Source: Turritopsis dohrnii
Lineage: Eukaryota > Cnidaria > Hydrozoa > Anthoathecata > Oceaniidae
Length of the DNA stretch: 64,000 bases
Reading direction: 5' to 3'
Assembly: GCA_027922465.2 (NCBI GenBank)
Contig: BQMF02000588.1
Span: 62,001 to 126,000 of the forward strand
Within the stretch, counting starts at the first letter, position 1. Each line of letters starts with the position of its first letter. Positions 45,887-55,940 of the stretch are shown here, in pieces. The position numbers were made by a program, and so were the translations under genes. Under the pieces are notes generated by a model that saw only the letters and a program-made list of their open reading frames with translations, had not been told where the DNA came from and ran no database searches.

Positions 45887-47035
45887 TTATCCTCGTCGAT
45901 ATAGTGGGTGGTGGCGTAAATATCTGCAGAAATATGGCTTCACACGTTGAATGACTCTTCGAACTTTTCGTACGATTCTTCTAAACCATCCTCGTCGACG
46001 TCTTCTTCTTCTCCTTCTTCTTCCCCATGGATCATTTTCGTTGATATCTATCAGAAAACAAGATGAAACAGAAAAATAAGCTCTATTAAAACTGGTTGAT
46101 GATGGATCGCTCCTCATGCAACCTTATTTTCTCTTTCTTTTTAACTAGACTTAACTCAATTAACTCATCACACCAAAACCTTACTTAAATCGTCTCCAGC
46201 AATTTCCAACATCCACTTGTTTTTCTTGACGCAATTCAAATACATGCGTCAATTTCAGTGCTCGGATTATTTTCAATGAAAGACGGTGTGAGTTGTGAAA
46301 TTTATGAAAATAAAGCGTCAATTTCAACTTATTTTGCTATATTTGATAGGTTTGAATTTAATAGGTCAATAATTCTGAAGCAAGTTGTTTTCCTGAGTGG
46401 GCAACGCTACAACTTACCAACATTATCCTCAGAGTCATCTTCGTTTATATCCATTTCATCATCATCTAAGTAAAATCAGATGCAAGTTCAGAAATAATGC
46501 TAGACAAAAGAAAACTCCAAATATTTAACAGGTAGGGCTACCAAATTCAGGATGCCATTGAATAATAGAAACAGGAAATCGTAGATTTCATACCAATTTC
46601 ATTTTCGATCATCTTTGAAAGCAATTCATCCAGGTTTGTTTCTTCACTCTTAGTAATTTCTAAATTCAAAAGTGCACTTTTGCTTCTGCATACCGTTTTA
46701 GGAAAGAAATTAGTCCTAAAACTTATTTACTCGCATTCAAAGTATACAATTTCAAATTTGTATTAACAGAATTCGATCTTCGGGGCATTTCGTACCTTTC
46801 TTTTTAACATCTTCGTCTTTGTTTTCAAATGTGTAAGCTGAAATTAAAGACAAGATTTTTAAAAAAATGCAAGGAAATAAAAAAAACATCCTAAATGCTT
46901 GCTCTAGATAAAATCATCGACAATGTGACTTTTTCCTTTGCTTAGGGGGTTACGTGGTAATAAAGCGCAATCGAAATTTTTACAATTTTTACCTGTTACA
47001 GCGGATATGAGAATAATCAGTAGACAAAGCTTCAT
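45887..47035 (-). CDS. Cationic-peptide precursor, arminin-like, gene 1 (five exons)
   Basis: Exons 46993-47035, 46796-46837, 46594-46659, 46418-46465 and 45887-46047, all joined by phase 1 introns with good GT/AG sites, give 119 aa. Exon 1 is a signal peptide (MKLCLLIILISAVT). Exons 2-4 are acidic and lead to an abrupt switch at NENDPWG, after which come ten arginines, then GWFRRIVRKVRR and a tail with one Cys (PYFCRYL) ending in Gly before the stop. An acidic propart neutralising a basic membrane-active end is the plan of cnidarian arminin precursors; the final Gly could serve for C-terminal amidation. Compared with gene 2 the second Cys is Tyr and exon 2 is less acidic. Family membership is inferred from plan, not from alignment. 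Confidence 0.8.
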
Positions 47036-47184
47036 TGCAATCGAAGGAAGAAACGAGTGTCGAAGTTAGACACGTTGGCATCAAGGTCAAACAACAAAAT
47101 GTCTTACAACAAATTTGATGCTTGCCTATAATATTATGTTTCCACTTTACTCTATCAACGTTGTATTGAAGTTGACATATTTTC

Positions 47185-47345
47185 GAAGGCTTTTGATACA
47201 CTGTCTACTTCCTTATTCATTACCATCGATGCAATTGCAATAATTGCAAATACAATGTCAAGACTTTTTATCAGTTGAAAGTAAACAAGTAATCTGCTAC
47301 TTTTGCAAGAAAGTTAACATTTTTCTTAATTTAAATGAATTTTCT
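47185..47345 (-). promoter_or_regulatory. Upstream region of gene 1, shortened
   Basis: Shares ATAAGGAAGTAG (GGAAGT at 47207-47212) with the other copies, but the TATA position reads TATCAAAA (47191-47198). The block lacks about 230 bases containing the GATAAG sites, and the distal GGAAGT has become GAAAGT. The start codon is about 155 bases downstream. Confidence 0.55.
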
Positions 47346-47734
47346 TGCTATATAGGAAAGAATAATTCAATAAAATAGATAACTGCCACTAATACGTGTA
47401 TTGTGTAAATATTCTATAATCTGTCTTGTTATATAAACAGTTCCTGCCAAGATTCTTTGTACTGAGATTGAAATTGGCTATTCATTTAAGCGTTTATTAT
47501 TATAACATTTTTCTGTGAACTTGTTAAAATCTTTTCAGTTAGTGACTTGTAAATGCTTTTTAATGGGAGTTATTAGGTATTTGATACTTAAGATCATGAA
47601 AAAGCCTTCCAATCTTAGGAAGCTTAAAAACATTTGAAACAAATAACAGCCAATTAAATTAAAATTAAATTCTTTTCAAAACATTATCAGATTTGTTACA
47701 CAATGCACATTTATCCAATTCTTAAATGTCTAGA

Positions 47735-48157
47735 AATTGGCCAAGGACCATTCATCCAGTTATGTTTCTTCGCCTTTAGTTATTTCTAAATTCAAATTCT
47801 TTGCTTTATTCAATGCATTTCATGTGGCCCTTAAAAATGATTCTGTAATCTATTTACTCCAATTAAAATCATACTTAATTTAAAATTGTAATAACTCAGT
47901 GTGATCTTACTACCTTCCTTTTTGGCATCTTCATCTTCGTTTTCAAATGTGGAAGCTGAAATTTAAAGGGATGACTTGAGATACATACAAAGAAATAAAA
48001 GAGCGGTCTCAAATGCGCCAAAAGAATTATTCGATAGTTTGACAAGTCAATTGACCTTGGTTTCCTTAGCAAATTTACGGGTGACAGAGCACAAAATAAA
48101 TTTGTGAGATTTACCTGTAACAGCTGAAATGAGGACGACCAGTAGCAGAAGCTTCAT
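47735..48157 (-). pseudogene. Cationic-peptide gene relic with exons 1-3 only
   Basis: Exon 1 (48115-48157, MKLLLLVVLISAVT) and exon 2 (47914-47955, STFENEDEDAKKE) have the same lengths, 43 and 42 bp, as in the intact genes, with correct splice sites. Exon 3 begins at about 47801 after TGAATTTAG and carries EITKGEET then a TAA where the others have an Asn codon (AAC); the rest of exon 3 has drifted. No exon 4 or 5 is seen between this point and gene 1. Its leader is closest to that of gene 2. It is a non-functional precursor remnant. Confidence 0.85.
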
Positions 48158-48280
48158 TGCAATCGAACTCGTTATTTAAGTCAAATACTTGGGAATGAGA
48201 ATCAAGAAAGAACTTATAATAAAATGGCTGCTTGTTTCCACTCATCAACGTTGCACTGAAGTTGATTTGTACCAGGGGCC

Positions 48281-48600
48281 TTTTATAGCGTGCCTACTTC
48301 CTTATCTATTACCTTTTACGTAGCCGTCTTAATTGCAAACAAAATGAAAAGATTTTGTGTCAGTTGAAGTGATCAGTTTAATTGCTGATAAGACTTCCAA
48401 ATCTTATCTTTTCTATTTGTTAGAACTATTTGTTTATTTGATCAATAAACTACATAACATCACAAGGAAGTTCACTGTTTTCGTTGATTTTAAGAAGGGA
48501 TTATTTAGCAACTATGATGCTTGTACAGTTGTGACGTTTTTAAATACTGATAAAAAATAATTTGTTACTTTCGTAAGGAAGTCTGCCTTTTTTTAATGGA
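48281..48600 (-). promoter_or_regulatory. Full upstream block of the peptide pseudogene
   Basis: TATAAAA at 48281-48287 and GGAAGT at 48296-48301 are spaced as in gene 2. Further upstream lie a GATAAGA...TCTTATC pair, ACAAGGAAGTT, a TGACG-like site and a distal TAAGGAAGT. Homologous blocks are at 51550-51890 and 53910-54215. The GGAAGT core suits ETS-family factors and GATAAG suits GATA factors; this is inference from motif alone. Confidence 0.6.
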
Positions 48601-50285
48601 AATGAATTATTTTGTTCCAAAAATAATATCTGAACAAAAGCACTGGCACTCACTGATATTATTTAAATAAAATTATTTTGCGATATTTTGGAAAAAAAAT
48701 TATTTTTGATTGTGATATGATGATTTTTATTTAATTTAGCTAACAAATTCAGACCGTGAACAAAAACGGTAGTGGTATTTCAAAATTAAATTGCAATATG
48801 CAAACCAAATAGATCTAATGTTTTATAATCTAGCAAATTAAACAGTTTCTGCCAAGTTTACTTGAGCTGAGATTGAAATTGATTATTCATTAAGGCGTTC
48901 AATGTTCTAACATTTCACTATGAATTTTTCTAAATTGCTTGGGTTGCAGAGACTTACCAATACATTACTATAATACAAATGCAAACAAAAAACAAATTCC
49001 GGAAATCTGTTTGGTTAACAAAGCTTTCGAGCATTCTTTGTTTTAGATAACGCTGCTTTAAGATAAGATAAGAGGTATAATGATTATAACTTCTGATCAG
49101 ACGTTTTGACATCTTATCATTTGTGTTTTTGTATTCGAGCATGAAAGAAGATGACATGACAAGGAAGTGTAGAATCGTGTTTCATTTATTTTTATTTTAT
49201 CTTATTGACAATAAATTATACTGACTATAATCCATCACATTGAAAAAACACTTACTTTAAAACCGCATTTCAGCTTCACCTTTAGTTGTAACAAAAGAAG
49301 GGTTGGAACTTTTAGGCAAATTTTCTCCACCTAAATATAACATCAGATCACCAGCTTGTGTTGTTTTCGCAATTATCAGCAAAAGATTTTGCAAAGAAAT
49401 GATTTATCATAGTCCCATAAAGAGCCGCTTTATCGTAAAATACTTTGAATATTACAGGAAGCAAGGTATAGGAAAGGAGTAAAAATGCAGCACAAAAATG
49501 ACGCTAAATGATGCTTTAAGGAGAACGGAAGTCACAAGTCACATAGTGTTTTTCTTGATATGTGATGAAAAATAAGTTTCTGCATTTCCGAAAAAGAAAC
49601 TGTCCTGCCTGAGAGGAAATAGAGCAGTTCGAGTAACTGCAGGGTTTTATCGCCAAGCAAAAATTCGAATAAGTGAAGGTCCGAATAAATGAAAGTAATT
49701 TCCAAAAGTTCGTTAAGGGAAATCCAAGGGGAATGAAATCAAGTTCAATAATCGGGAAGTTCAGATAAGTCCATATTCGAATAACCGGAAGGTGACTGTA
49801 CGTCAAGTAACAATAACATGCTGCACATGGAATTCACATTCGTATCGCATTCTTTTTCTTGGTCGTGTGAGGGATGATTTTATGACGCTTTTAGGAAGTC
49901 TCTATACATATTAAATGACGACCTGCGAAAGAATTCTAAATTGATAAAACGATCAGTCCGCAAAAATTCATCAAATATATTTTACTAAAGTCGAATGATT
50001 TTAAGAATTCAAAATAGATCAATCCCAAACACACAAGACAAAAAATTTCGGATTATAAAATTCACGTGTTATATAGAAAATTTCAAAGGCATAAAATGAC
50101 TTTCTTGTAAGAAAAGGCGTACATAAAAAGAAGTTTAGATAAAAATTACAAAAATTTGTCAAATTCCAACTGGCAACGTGGAAATGGCAAAACAACTTGT
50201 AAAGATACGACACTGTTCAATGCATATAACGGTGAGTTTTATTTTCTGAAACCGTTTGGCGAGTATATCAAAACATATTTATACA
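48601..50285. other. Duplicated noncoding flanks
   Basis: 48830-48950 (TTTCTGCCAAG, GAGATTGAAATTGATTATTC) repeats 47435-47525. 49280-49610 (CATAAAGAGCCGCTTTATCG, ATGACGCTAAAT, AACGGAAGTCA, CCTGCCTGAGAGGAAATA) repeats 52700-53000 plus 53240-53290. These show tandem duplication of whole gene blocks. No gene is seen. Confidence 0.65.
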
Positions 50286-50875
50286 TTATTATTATACAAA
50301 GTTTCAGTACTCAAGTATCACAAAAGCGCTCAGGATGCCATAAAAAGAAAACCTTCCGTTAATGCTCAAAGATCAACGAGGAAGTTGGCGAAATGTCAAA
50401 ACTTAAATAAAGAAATTTCATAACTTTACAACAAGTTAGGCAACATAGCTGAATTGTAAATTGTGTTGTAAAGTTTAAAAATATTCTAACAGGAGATGTC
50501 TTGAATTTGTATGTTAAGCTCTTTTGATGATCCTAATATAGTTGACATATGATTCCACAAAAAGAAGGTTGTTAATCGAACGTGTTTACCACGTCGTTAC
50601 GACGACTACAAGTTAGATTTCTCATTCCTACGACTTTGTTGTGACGTCGTTGCAATCTTGTAAAGACGTCCCAGCAAAGATGTGATTGGAACGTCTTTTG
50701 AGATTCCCATTTCATGACTATTACATTATTGTCTTAGGGAGTGTTGGAAAGACTTCTCTATTACGACTTTCCCACGTCTTTGTGGCCACTTGGAATATTC
50801 TTCAATTAGATTAACTTTGCAGTTATCCAAGTTTCTGAATTATGAAATTTTTGATGTTAATTTTGTTTGTGATTT
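50286..50875 (+). repeat. Segmental repeat, copy 2
   Basis: Direct copy of 44104-44715. After it a TTCCCGAA-family MITE (50940-51171) separates it from the peptide-gene remnant, an insertion the 44-45 kb copy does not have at that point. Confidence 0.8.
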
Positions 50876-50939
50876 AAACCGGTTTTTAATTTTACGGTTT
50901 AGAAACTTCGAATAAAAGATTCAATATCTCCATATAATA

Positions 50940-51171
50940 CACCTTTCCCGAATTTCTGTTTAAACACCGTGTTATGGCCTAGCTTCTAAGTTTCGCCTCG
51001 TTTCTATGTTCTTTATTGTTTTCTAATTGCATAATGTTCTCAGTAAGTAATAGTTACTCGTTTTTTCAGGTACCCGGTGGAATAATTAGAAGTAATTAAG
51101 AGTTTGAAAAAGAGGCGAAACTTAGAAGCTAGGCCATAACACGGTGTTTAAACAGAAATTCGGGAAAGGTC
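50940..51171. mobile_element. MITE, TTCCCGAA family copy 2
   Basis: Starts CACCTTTCCCGAATTTCTGT and ends AGAAATTCGGGAAAGGTC. The inverted arms extend about 90 bases each (AAACACCGTGTTATGGCCTA in one, its complement in the other), with a short centre. Confidence 0.75.
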
Positions 51172-51329
51172 TATTCCCTTATCTACTTTGTCGTTTGAAA
51201 ATGTTTATCGTCTAACGCTCTCTGTACACATCGAAATGGAGTCATTCAGAAAATTCCATCTCCCTGTGAGAAAAAAGCAGAAACCATGGTTTGAAGTTCT
51301 CATTACACGATAAACCTACCATGATTGGC

Positions 51330-51552
51330 AATCGCCGATCTAAATCAAAATGCATACGGGATTTTGAACCCAATGATGAGTACCTGCTAAATTTCTTTCT
51401 CCGTTTTTCTTTGAAACATTGAATACAATTGAAAAATACAAGGTCAAAACGTTTGTTCAAAGCAATTAAAACACAAGAAAAATTAAGAATTATTTGTTCT
51501 TCATTCGAAACTATTATCCTCGTCGACATATTGGGTGGTGGCCTAAATGTCT
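51330..51552 (-). pseudogene. Cationic-peptide remnant: exon 5 tail and 3' region
   Basis: The 3' untranslated region (51330-51513) matches 45700-45886 of gene 1. Then comes the end of exon 5: HHPICRRG and stop (51514-51516). Upstream of CAGACATTTAGGCCACC the match stops and promoter sequence begins (GGAAGT at 51557-51562). Signal exon, acidic exons and the Arg tract are missing. This is a deletion product, not a gene. Confidence 0.8.
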
Positions 51553-51890
51553 GCCTACTTCCTTATCCATAACGTCTAAGCAATTGCAGTAATTGCAGGT
51601 ACAGTGAAAAGATTTTGTATCAGTTGAAAGGGATCAGTTATATTTGTTGATAAGACGTTTTCGAATCTCATCTTTTGTATTTACTACATGTATTTATTAA
51701 TTCGATTAAGAAACATGTTAATATGACAAGGAAGTTTATTGTTTCTTTGATTTTAGCAACAAGTTATTTAATAACCTTGGACAGTTCTTGTATAGTGGTG
51801 ACGTTTTGAGTTACTGATAACAAGTAATCTGTTACTTTCACAAGGAAGTTCACATTTTTCCTTATTTAAATGAATTATCTTGTCTTGCAG
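51553..51890 (-). promoter_or_regulatory. Orphan upstream block next to exon 5 remnant
   Basis: Homologous to 48281-48600, with GATAAGA, ACAAGGAAGTT, GTGACGTT and a distal ACAAGGAAGTT, but the TATA box and everything after it are lost at the junction. Confidence 0.6.
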
Positions 51891-53003
51891 GAAAGAAGAG
51901 TAGGAAAGAAGAATAATTCAACAAAATCACTAACTGCCACTTTACTTAATACAATGAAAATATTTGTGATTCTGCCATGTATACTTTAATTTGAATTAGG
52001 TAACAAATGCAGACCGTTTACGTACATTGTGTAAATGTTCTATAATCTGCCTTGTGATTTTATAATTTTTTTACTGCCATGGTATATGGTACTCGAAATC
52101 ATGAAAAAGCTCTCCCTAATCAAGAAGCTTAAAAACATTTCAACCAAGTAATTTGCTATGCTTGGCAAGATTATTAACAGTAAAGGCAGATTAACTGACT
52201 TAACAATAGAACAAGTAAACTGTTATTGGGTATGAATTTTCCGGAGCGAGTAAAAAACACACTGCGTCAACAGAAGCAAAGAAATGCTTTAATCACTCCA
52301 ATAGAAAATCCTTTTAGACATCTACACACATTATATTATGTTTGTTATTTTTTATTATCATTCTTTGTGTATTATTGATCAACCGAAGTTGATAGTAGAT
52401 GTTTATGTATTCAGTAAAAGTATGTTTTAGGTCAGTTGACACGCATAGTACTATGGCATAGACTCGTACGTTCTTTTTTTTTCTTTTTTCTTTTATTTAC
52501 AAAAAAATTGCAGCGACTATAACCCATTTTTATTCAACCATTATATTAAAAATACACTTTAAAACCACGGGATATACGACGGAATACATCTAAGCTTCAG
52601 TATCACAAAAATTGCTTTGCATAGATTTTTTAGTTGTTTCTGCAAAACTACAGAAACCTTGTCGGACAAATCAATTTATAACTGGCCCCAATTCAACTTC
52701 TCACTCGTCGATTTTGTGGTTAAATTGTCTAAAGCCATTAACTTTTAGGAAATTTTTCTCTACCCAAAGATCATCAGACCATAAGCTTGTGTTGTTTCCG
52801 GAACTATCATCAAAAAATTTCGCCAGGAAATGATTTGTTATAGTTTCATAAAGAGTCGCTTTATCGCAAAATAATTTGGATACTGCAGGAAGCAGGTATA
52901 GTTAAGAAGCAGAAGAGGAGCACGAAAATGACGCTAAATCAAGCTTTAAGGAAAACGGAAGTCAAAAGTCACAGATTGCTTTTCTTAACATGTAATGAAA
53001 ATA
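51891..53003. other. No gene seen; duplicated flanks
   Basis: Contains copies of the 47.4 kb and 49.3 kb flank blocks (for example 52830-52985). Frames such as 52612-52833 have no recognisable motif. Confidence 0.5.
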
Positions 53004-53234
53004 GACCTTTCCCGAGTTTCTGTTCAAACACTAAATTGTAGCCAAGTTTCATATATAGCCTCGTTTTTATGCGATTCATGGTTCCACTAATGTCATTACT
53101 TTACAGATTAATGATAGTCTCTATTATTCTCAATTCCCATTCCAATAATTAGAAACAGTTTGAATATTACAAGCGAGGTTAGACACGACAACTCGGCCAC
53201 AATGCATCGTTTAAACAGAAATTCGAGAAAGGTC
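53004..53234. mobile_element. MITE, TTCCCGAA family copy 3
   Basis: Starts GACCTTTCCCGAGTTTCTGT and ends AGAAATTCGAGAAAGGTC. It interrupts a block that is continuous in the 49.5 kb duplicate (TGTGATGAAAAATAAG there), which shows it arrived after the duplication. Confidence 0.75.
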
Positions 53235-53306
53235 CATTAGGTTTCTTAATTTCCAAAAAATAAATTTTCCTGCCTGAGAAGAAATAAATGACATCTTGGT
53301 ATGTAA

Positions 53307-53345
53307 TAATAATAATAATAATAATAATAACAATAATAATAATAA
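53307..53345 (+). repeat. AAT trinucleotide microsatellite
   Basis: About thirteen AAT units with one AAC interruption. It accounts for the poly-Leu run in a minus-strand frame there. Confidence 0.95.
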
Positions 53346-53909
53346 TGTGAGTAGTTCAGAGATTTCGTGAGAAAATTCTAGAATCTTGTACTTCAAATGG
53401 TAACTAACTATAGTTATAAAACAACACAGAAATTTTATGCCAATGTTTTCTGGTTAAACAAGAGTTCAGTTCCCCTTTATATTTTAACTTTCATTTGTTA
53501 TGATTAGCTATCATAAAAATATTGAAAAATAAACATCGTGCGACAAATAAAATACATTTTTGTTGACTCGTTTACAAAAACTAATTGCTGATAACAAGTT
53601 ACTTTTAGAATCTTAGGATATAAAAAGCTCGAAGTGATTACTCTATTGAAAGCATTTCAAGAAATGTTAGCCAAAACATTTCTTTTAGCAAGAAAGTAAC
53701 AGAGAAACCTAAGCATTAAAAACCTTTGCCATGAACTTTCACGATTTGAAATTGTTACAAATTGAACAAAAAACTACACGGTCGATATATCAATATTTTC
53801 ATTATATGGAGTCAAAGGTATCAGTAGCATTTGCATTGTTGTTTGTTGAGTTATTATTTCTTATCAGACAACAGAATTAAATTCAATTATAGATAGATAG
53901 TACATACAG

Positions 53910-54218
53910 CTTCCTTGTGAAAGTAACAGATTATTTGTTATCAGTATTTAAGAACGTCACGACTGCACAAGCGCCCTCATACATTATAAAAGTACTCATT
54001 GTTGAAATGAAAGAACACATATGACTTCCTTGTCATATCATGTTGTTACTTGTTCGATTAAATAATAACATGTCACAAATACAACAGATAAGATTCGAAA
54101 AAGTCTTGTCAAATACATTTGATCGCTTCAATTGATACCAAATCTTTTCATTGTACTTGAAATTTAGATAATTACGTAGAAGTTAATGAATAAGGAAGTA
54201 GTGACAGTATAAAAAGCC
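53910..54218 (+). promoter_or_regulatory. Promoter block of cationic-peptide gene 2
   Basis: Inverted relative to the other copies, matching the strand of gene 2. TATAAAAA at 54208-54215 and GGAAGT at 54194-54199 lie 8 bases apart. Upstream are GATAAGATTCG..AAGTC, CTTCCTTGTCA and CTTCCTTGTGAAAG sites. The start codon is about 160 bases beyond the TATA box; a minimal ATG-TAA lies in the leader at about 54239. Confidence 0.65.
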
Positions 54219-54375
54219 TGTGGAAATAAATGAATTTCAATGTAACTTTGATAGAGCAAAAGTCGAAACAATATTGCAATTGGCAAACAGCAATTTAGTT
54301 GCAAATGTTTTGTTAATTCTCAGTGCTGCAAAAGTATCAAATTTCAATACTTACTCGTTTGCTTTCTTGTTTGCA

Positions 54376-55940
54376 ATGAAGCTGTTGCTGCTGGTTGTTC
54401 TCATTTCCGCTGTTACAGGTTAATATTGAAAAGTTTCTTTGTTCTTCAGTGCCATCTAAAATGCTGCAAAAAAATGAAAATGAAAACTTTCGGACTATCG
54501 ATGCTATTTTTGGAGCATTTAGGGTGTCTTTTTAATTTATTTTTTTGTATTTCTATAAAGTCGTTGAATTTAAATTTAGCATACACATTTGAAAACGAAG
54601 ATGAAGATCCAAAAAATGAAGGTAATGAGTTCCACTTTTAGTTCATAAACAATTAAGTTGAATTCAAGAAGTTTAACTTGAAGTATGATTTTTTTTAAAT
54701 CCCATATAAGCAAATGTGCACTAATAATACCAATGAATTTGCATTTAGAAATTACTAAAGGTGAAGCAACAAACCTGGATGAATTTTTGTCAAAAATGAT
54801 CGAAAATGAAATTGGTATGAAATCTAGCTACATTGACTTGCTTCTGTTATTCATAAGCATCCTATATAATCTGTTCTAATTAATAAATTTCTTGTTGAAC
54901 TTCCAGAAAACAGTATCGCAAACTGTTGAAAGCTTCTGGTATTAGATCACCTATCATTTGTTCTGAACATGTATTTACTTCCATTTAGATAATGATGAAG
55001 AAGAGCTAAGCGAAGATGAATCTGATGACACTATTGGTGAGTAGTTTTGCTGCTGAGACATGTGTTCTATTTGAGATATCTAAGCAAAGTCTTCTTTCGA
55101 ATCTGTTACAAAAGAACATCTTGGGTGATACATTATTTGGTACATTGTATATAAAGTATTCAAATGCATTAAATATTCAAATTTGTTTGAAAGGGTCACA
55201 GCGAGGAAAATTAAAAAATATCAATGCTTTACCTTTATTGGTCATACAATTTGAAATACAAAAGTTTTTGAATCTCTTCAAAAAGAGGGCGACCATGGGA
55301 AATAATCCGAGATATTTTAGCTGAATCAAAAGAAATAGTATAACCTTAGGTTGTAAAAATAATAAAATAAGCTGAATCGTCCAAGAAAAGGTCTTTGCGT
55401 GACACCAAATTATCATTTTGCAAATTCATGAAGTTAAGTCCTACGGAAATGGACAATGAACAATTAAAAAGAAATGGGGGATAAAATGTCATTACGAGCA
55501 TAGAAAAAGATGCCGATATATGGTAAGAAAATTGCAACTATGATTGACGATTGTTAGACTATTTGATATTGGACATTGGCACCGTGTTGCAGAAAAGACA
55601 ATCTTTGATAGAATAGTTTTAAAAATGCTAATTTTCCATTTTTAAAAAACACATCGAATATCACTAGATTCGAAAATAGGACGACAGATTTTATTCCATG
55701 TATCATATTCTTTTGTTGAACAGTAAACAAAACTAAAAACGATCATATTTCACAGTTTTATGATGATTTTAAATAGATGTGAACGAAAATGATCCTTGGA
55801 GAAGAAGAAGAAGGAGAAGAAGAAGACGTCGTCGGGGATGGTTTAGAAGAATCGTGCGAAAAGTTCGAAGAGTCATTCGACGAGTAAAGCCATATTTCTG
55901 CAGATTTTTACGCCATCACCCACTATGTCGCTTGGGATGA
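54376..55940 (+). CDS. Cationic-peptide precursor, arminin-like, gene 2 (five exons)
   Basis: Exons 54376-54418, 54580-54621, 54749-54814, 54989-55036 and 55777-55940 (43, 42, 66, 48 and 164 bp) join through phase 1 introns to give 120 aa. A signal peptide (MKLLLLVVLISAVT) is followed by exons 2-4, which hold about 22 Asp/Glu (for example FENEDEDP, DEEELSEDESDD). Exon 5 begins VNENDPW, then has twelve arginines, GWFRRIVRKVRRVIRRVK and a tail with two cysteines (YFCRFL, PLCRLG), ending in Gly. Acidic and basic residues roughly balance, as expected of a precursor kept inactive until cleavage. The two Cys may form a disulfide loop of 9 residues between them. No dibasic site separates propart and basic end except the Arg tract itself. 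Complete promoter and splice sites suggest it is active; the target (probably microbial membranes) is inferred. Confidence 0.85.

Noticed and set aside
45887..46117. Single-exon reading of the Arg-rich frame with an upstream Met in the intron
   Set aside because: The stretch before ATATCAACG is intronic (acceptor GATAG), and a full set of upstream exons with matching phases exists in both paralogues.
54220..54423. Longer N-terminal extension for cationic-peptide gene 2
   Set aside because: The upstream frame lacks a proper ATG, lies in the leader after the TATA box, and is absent from the other copies; the ATG at 54376 gives a signal peptide conserved in three copies.
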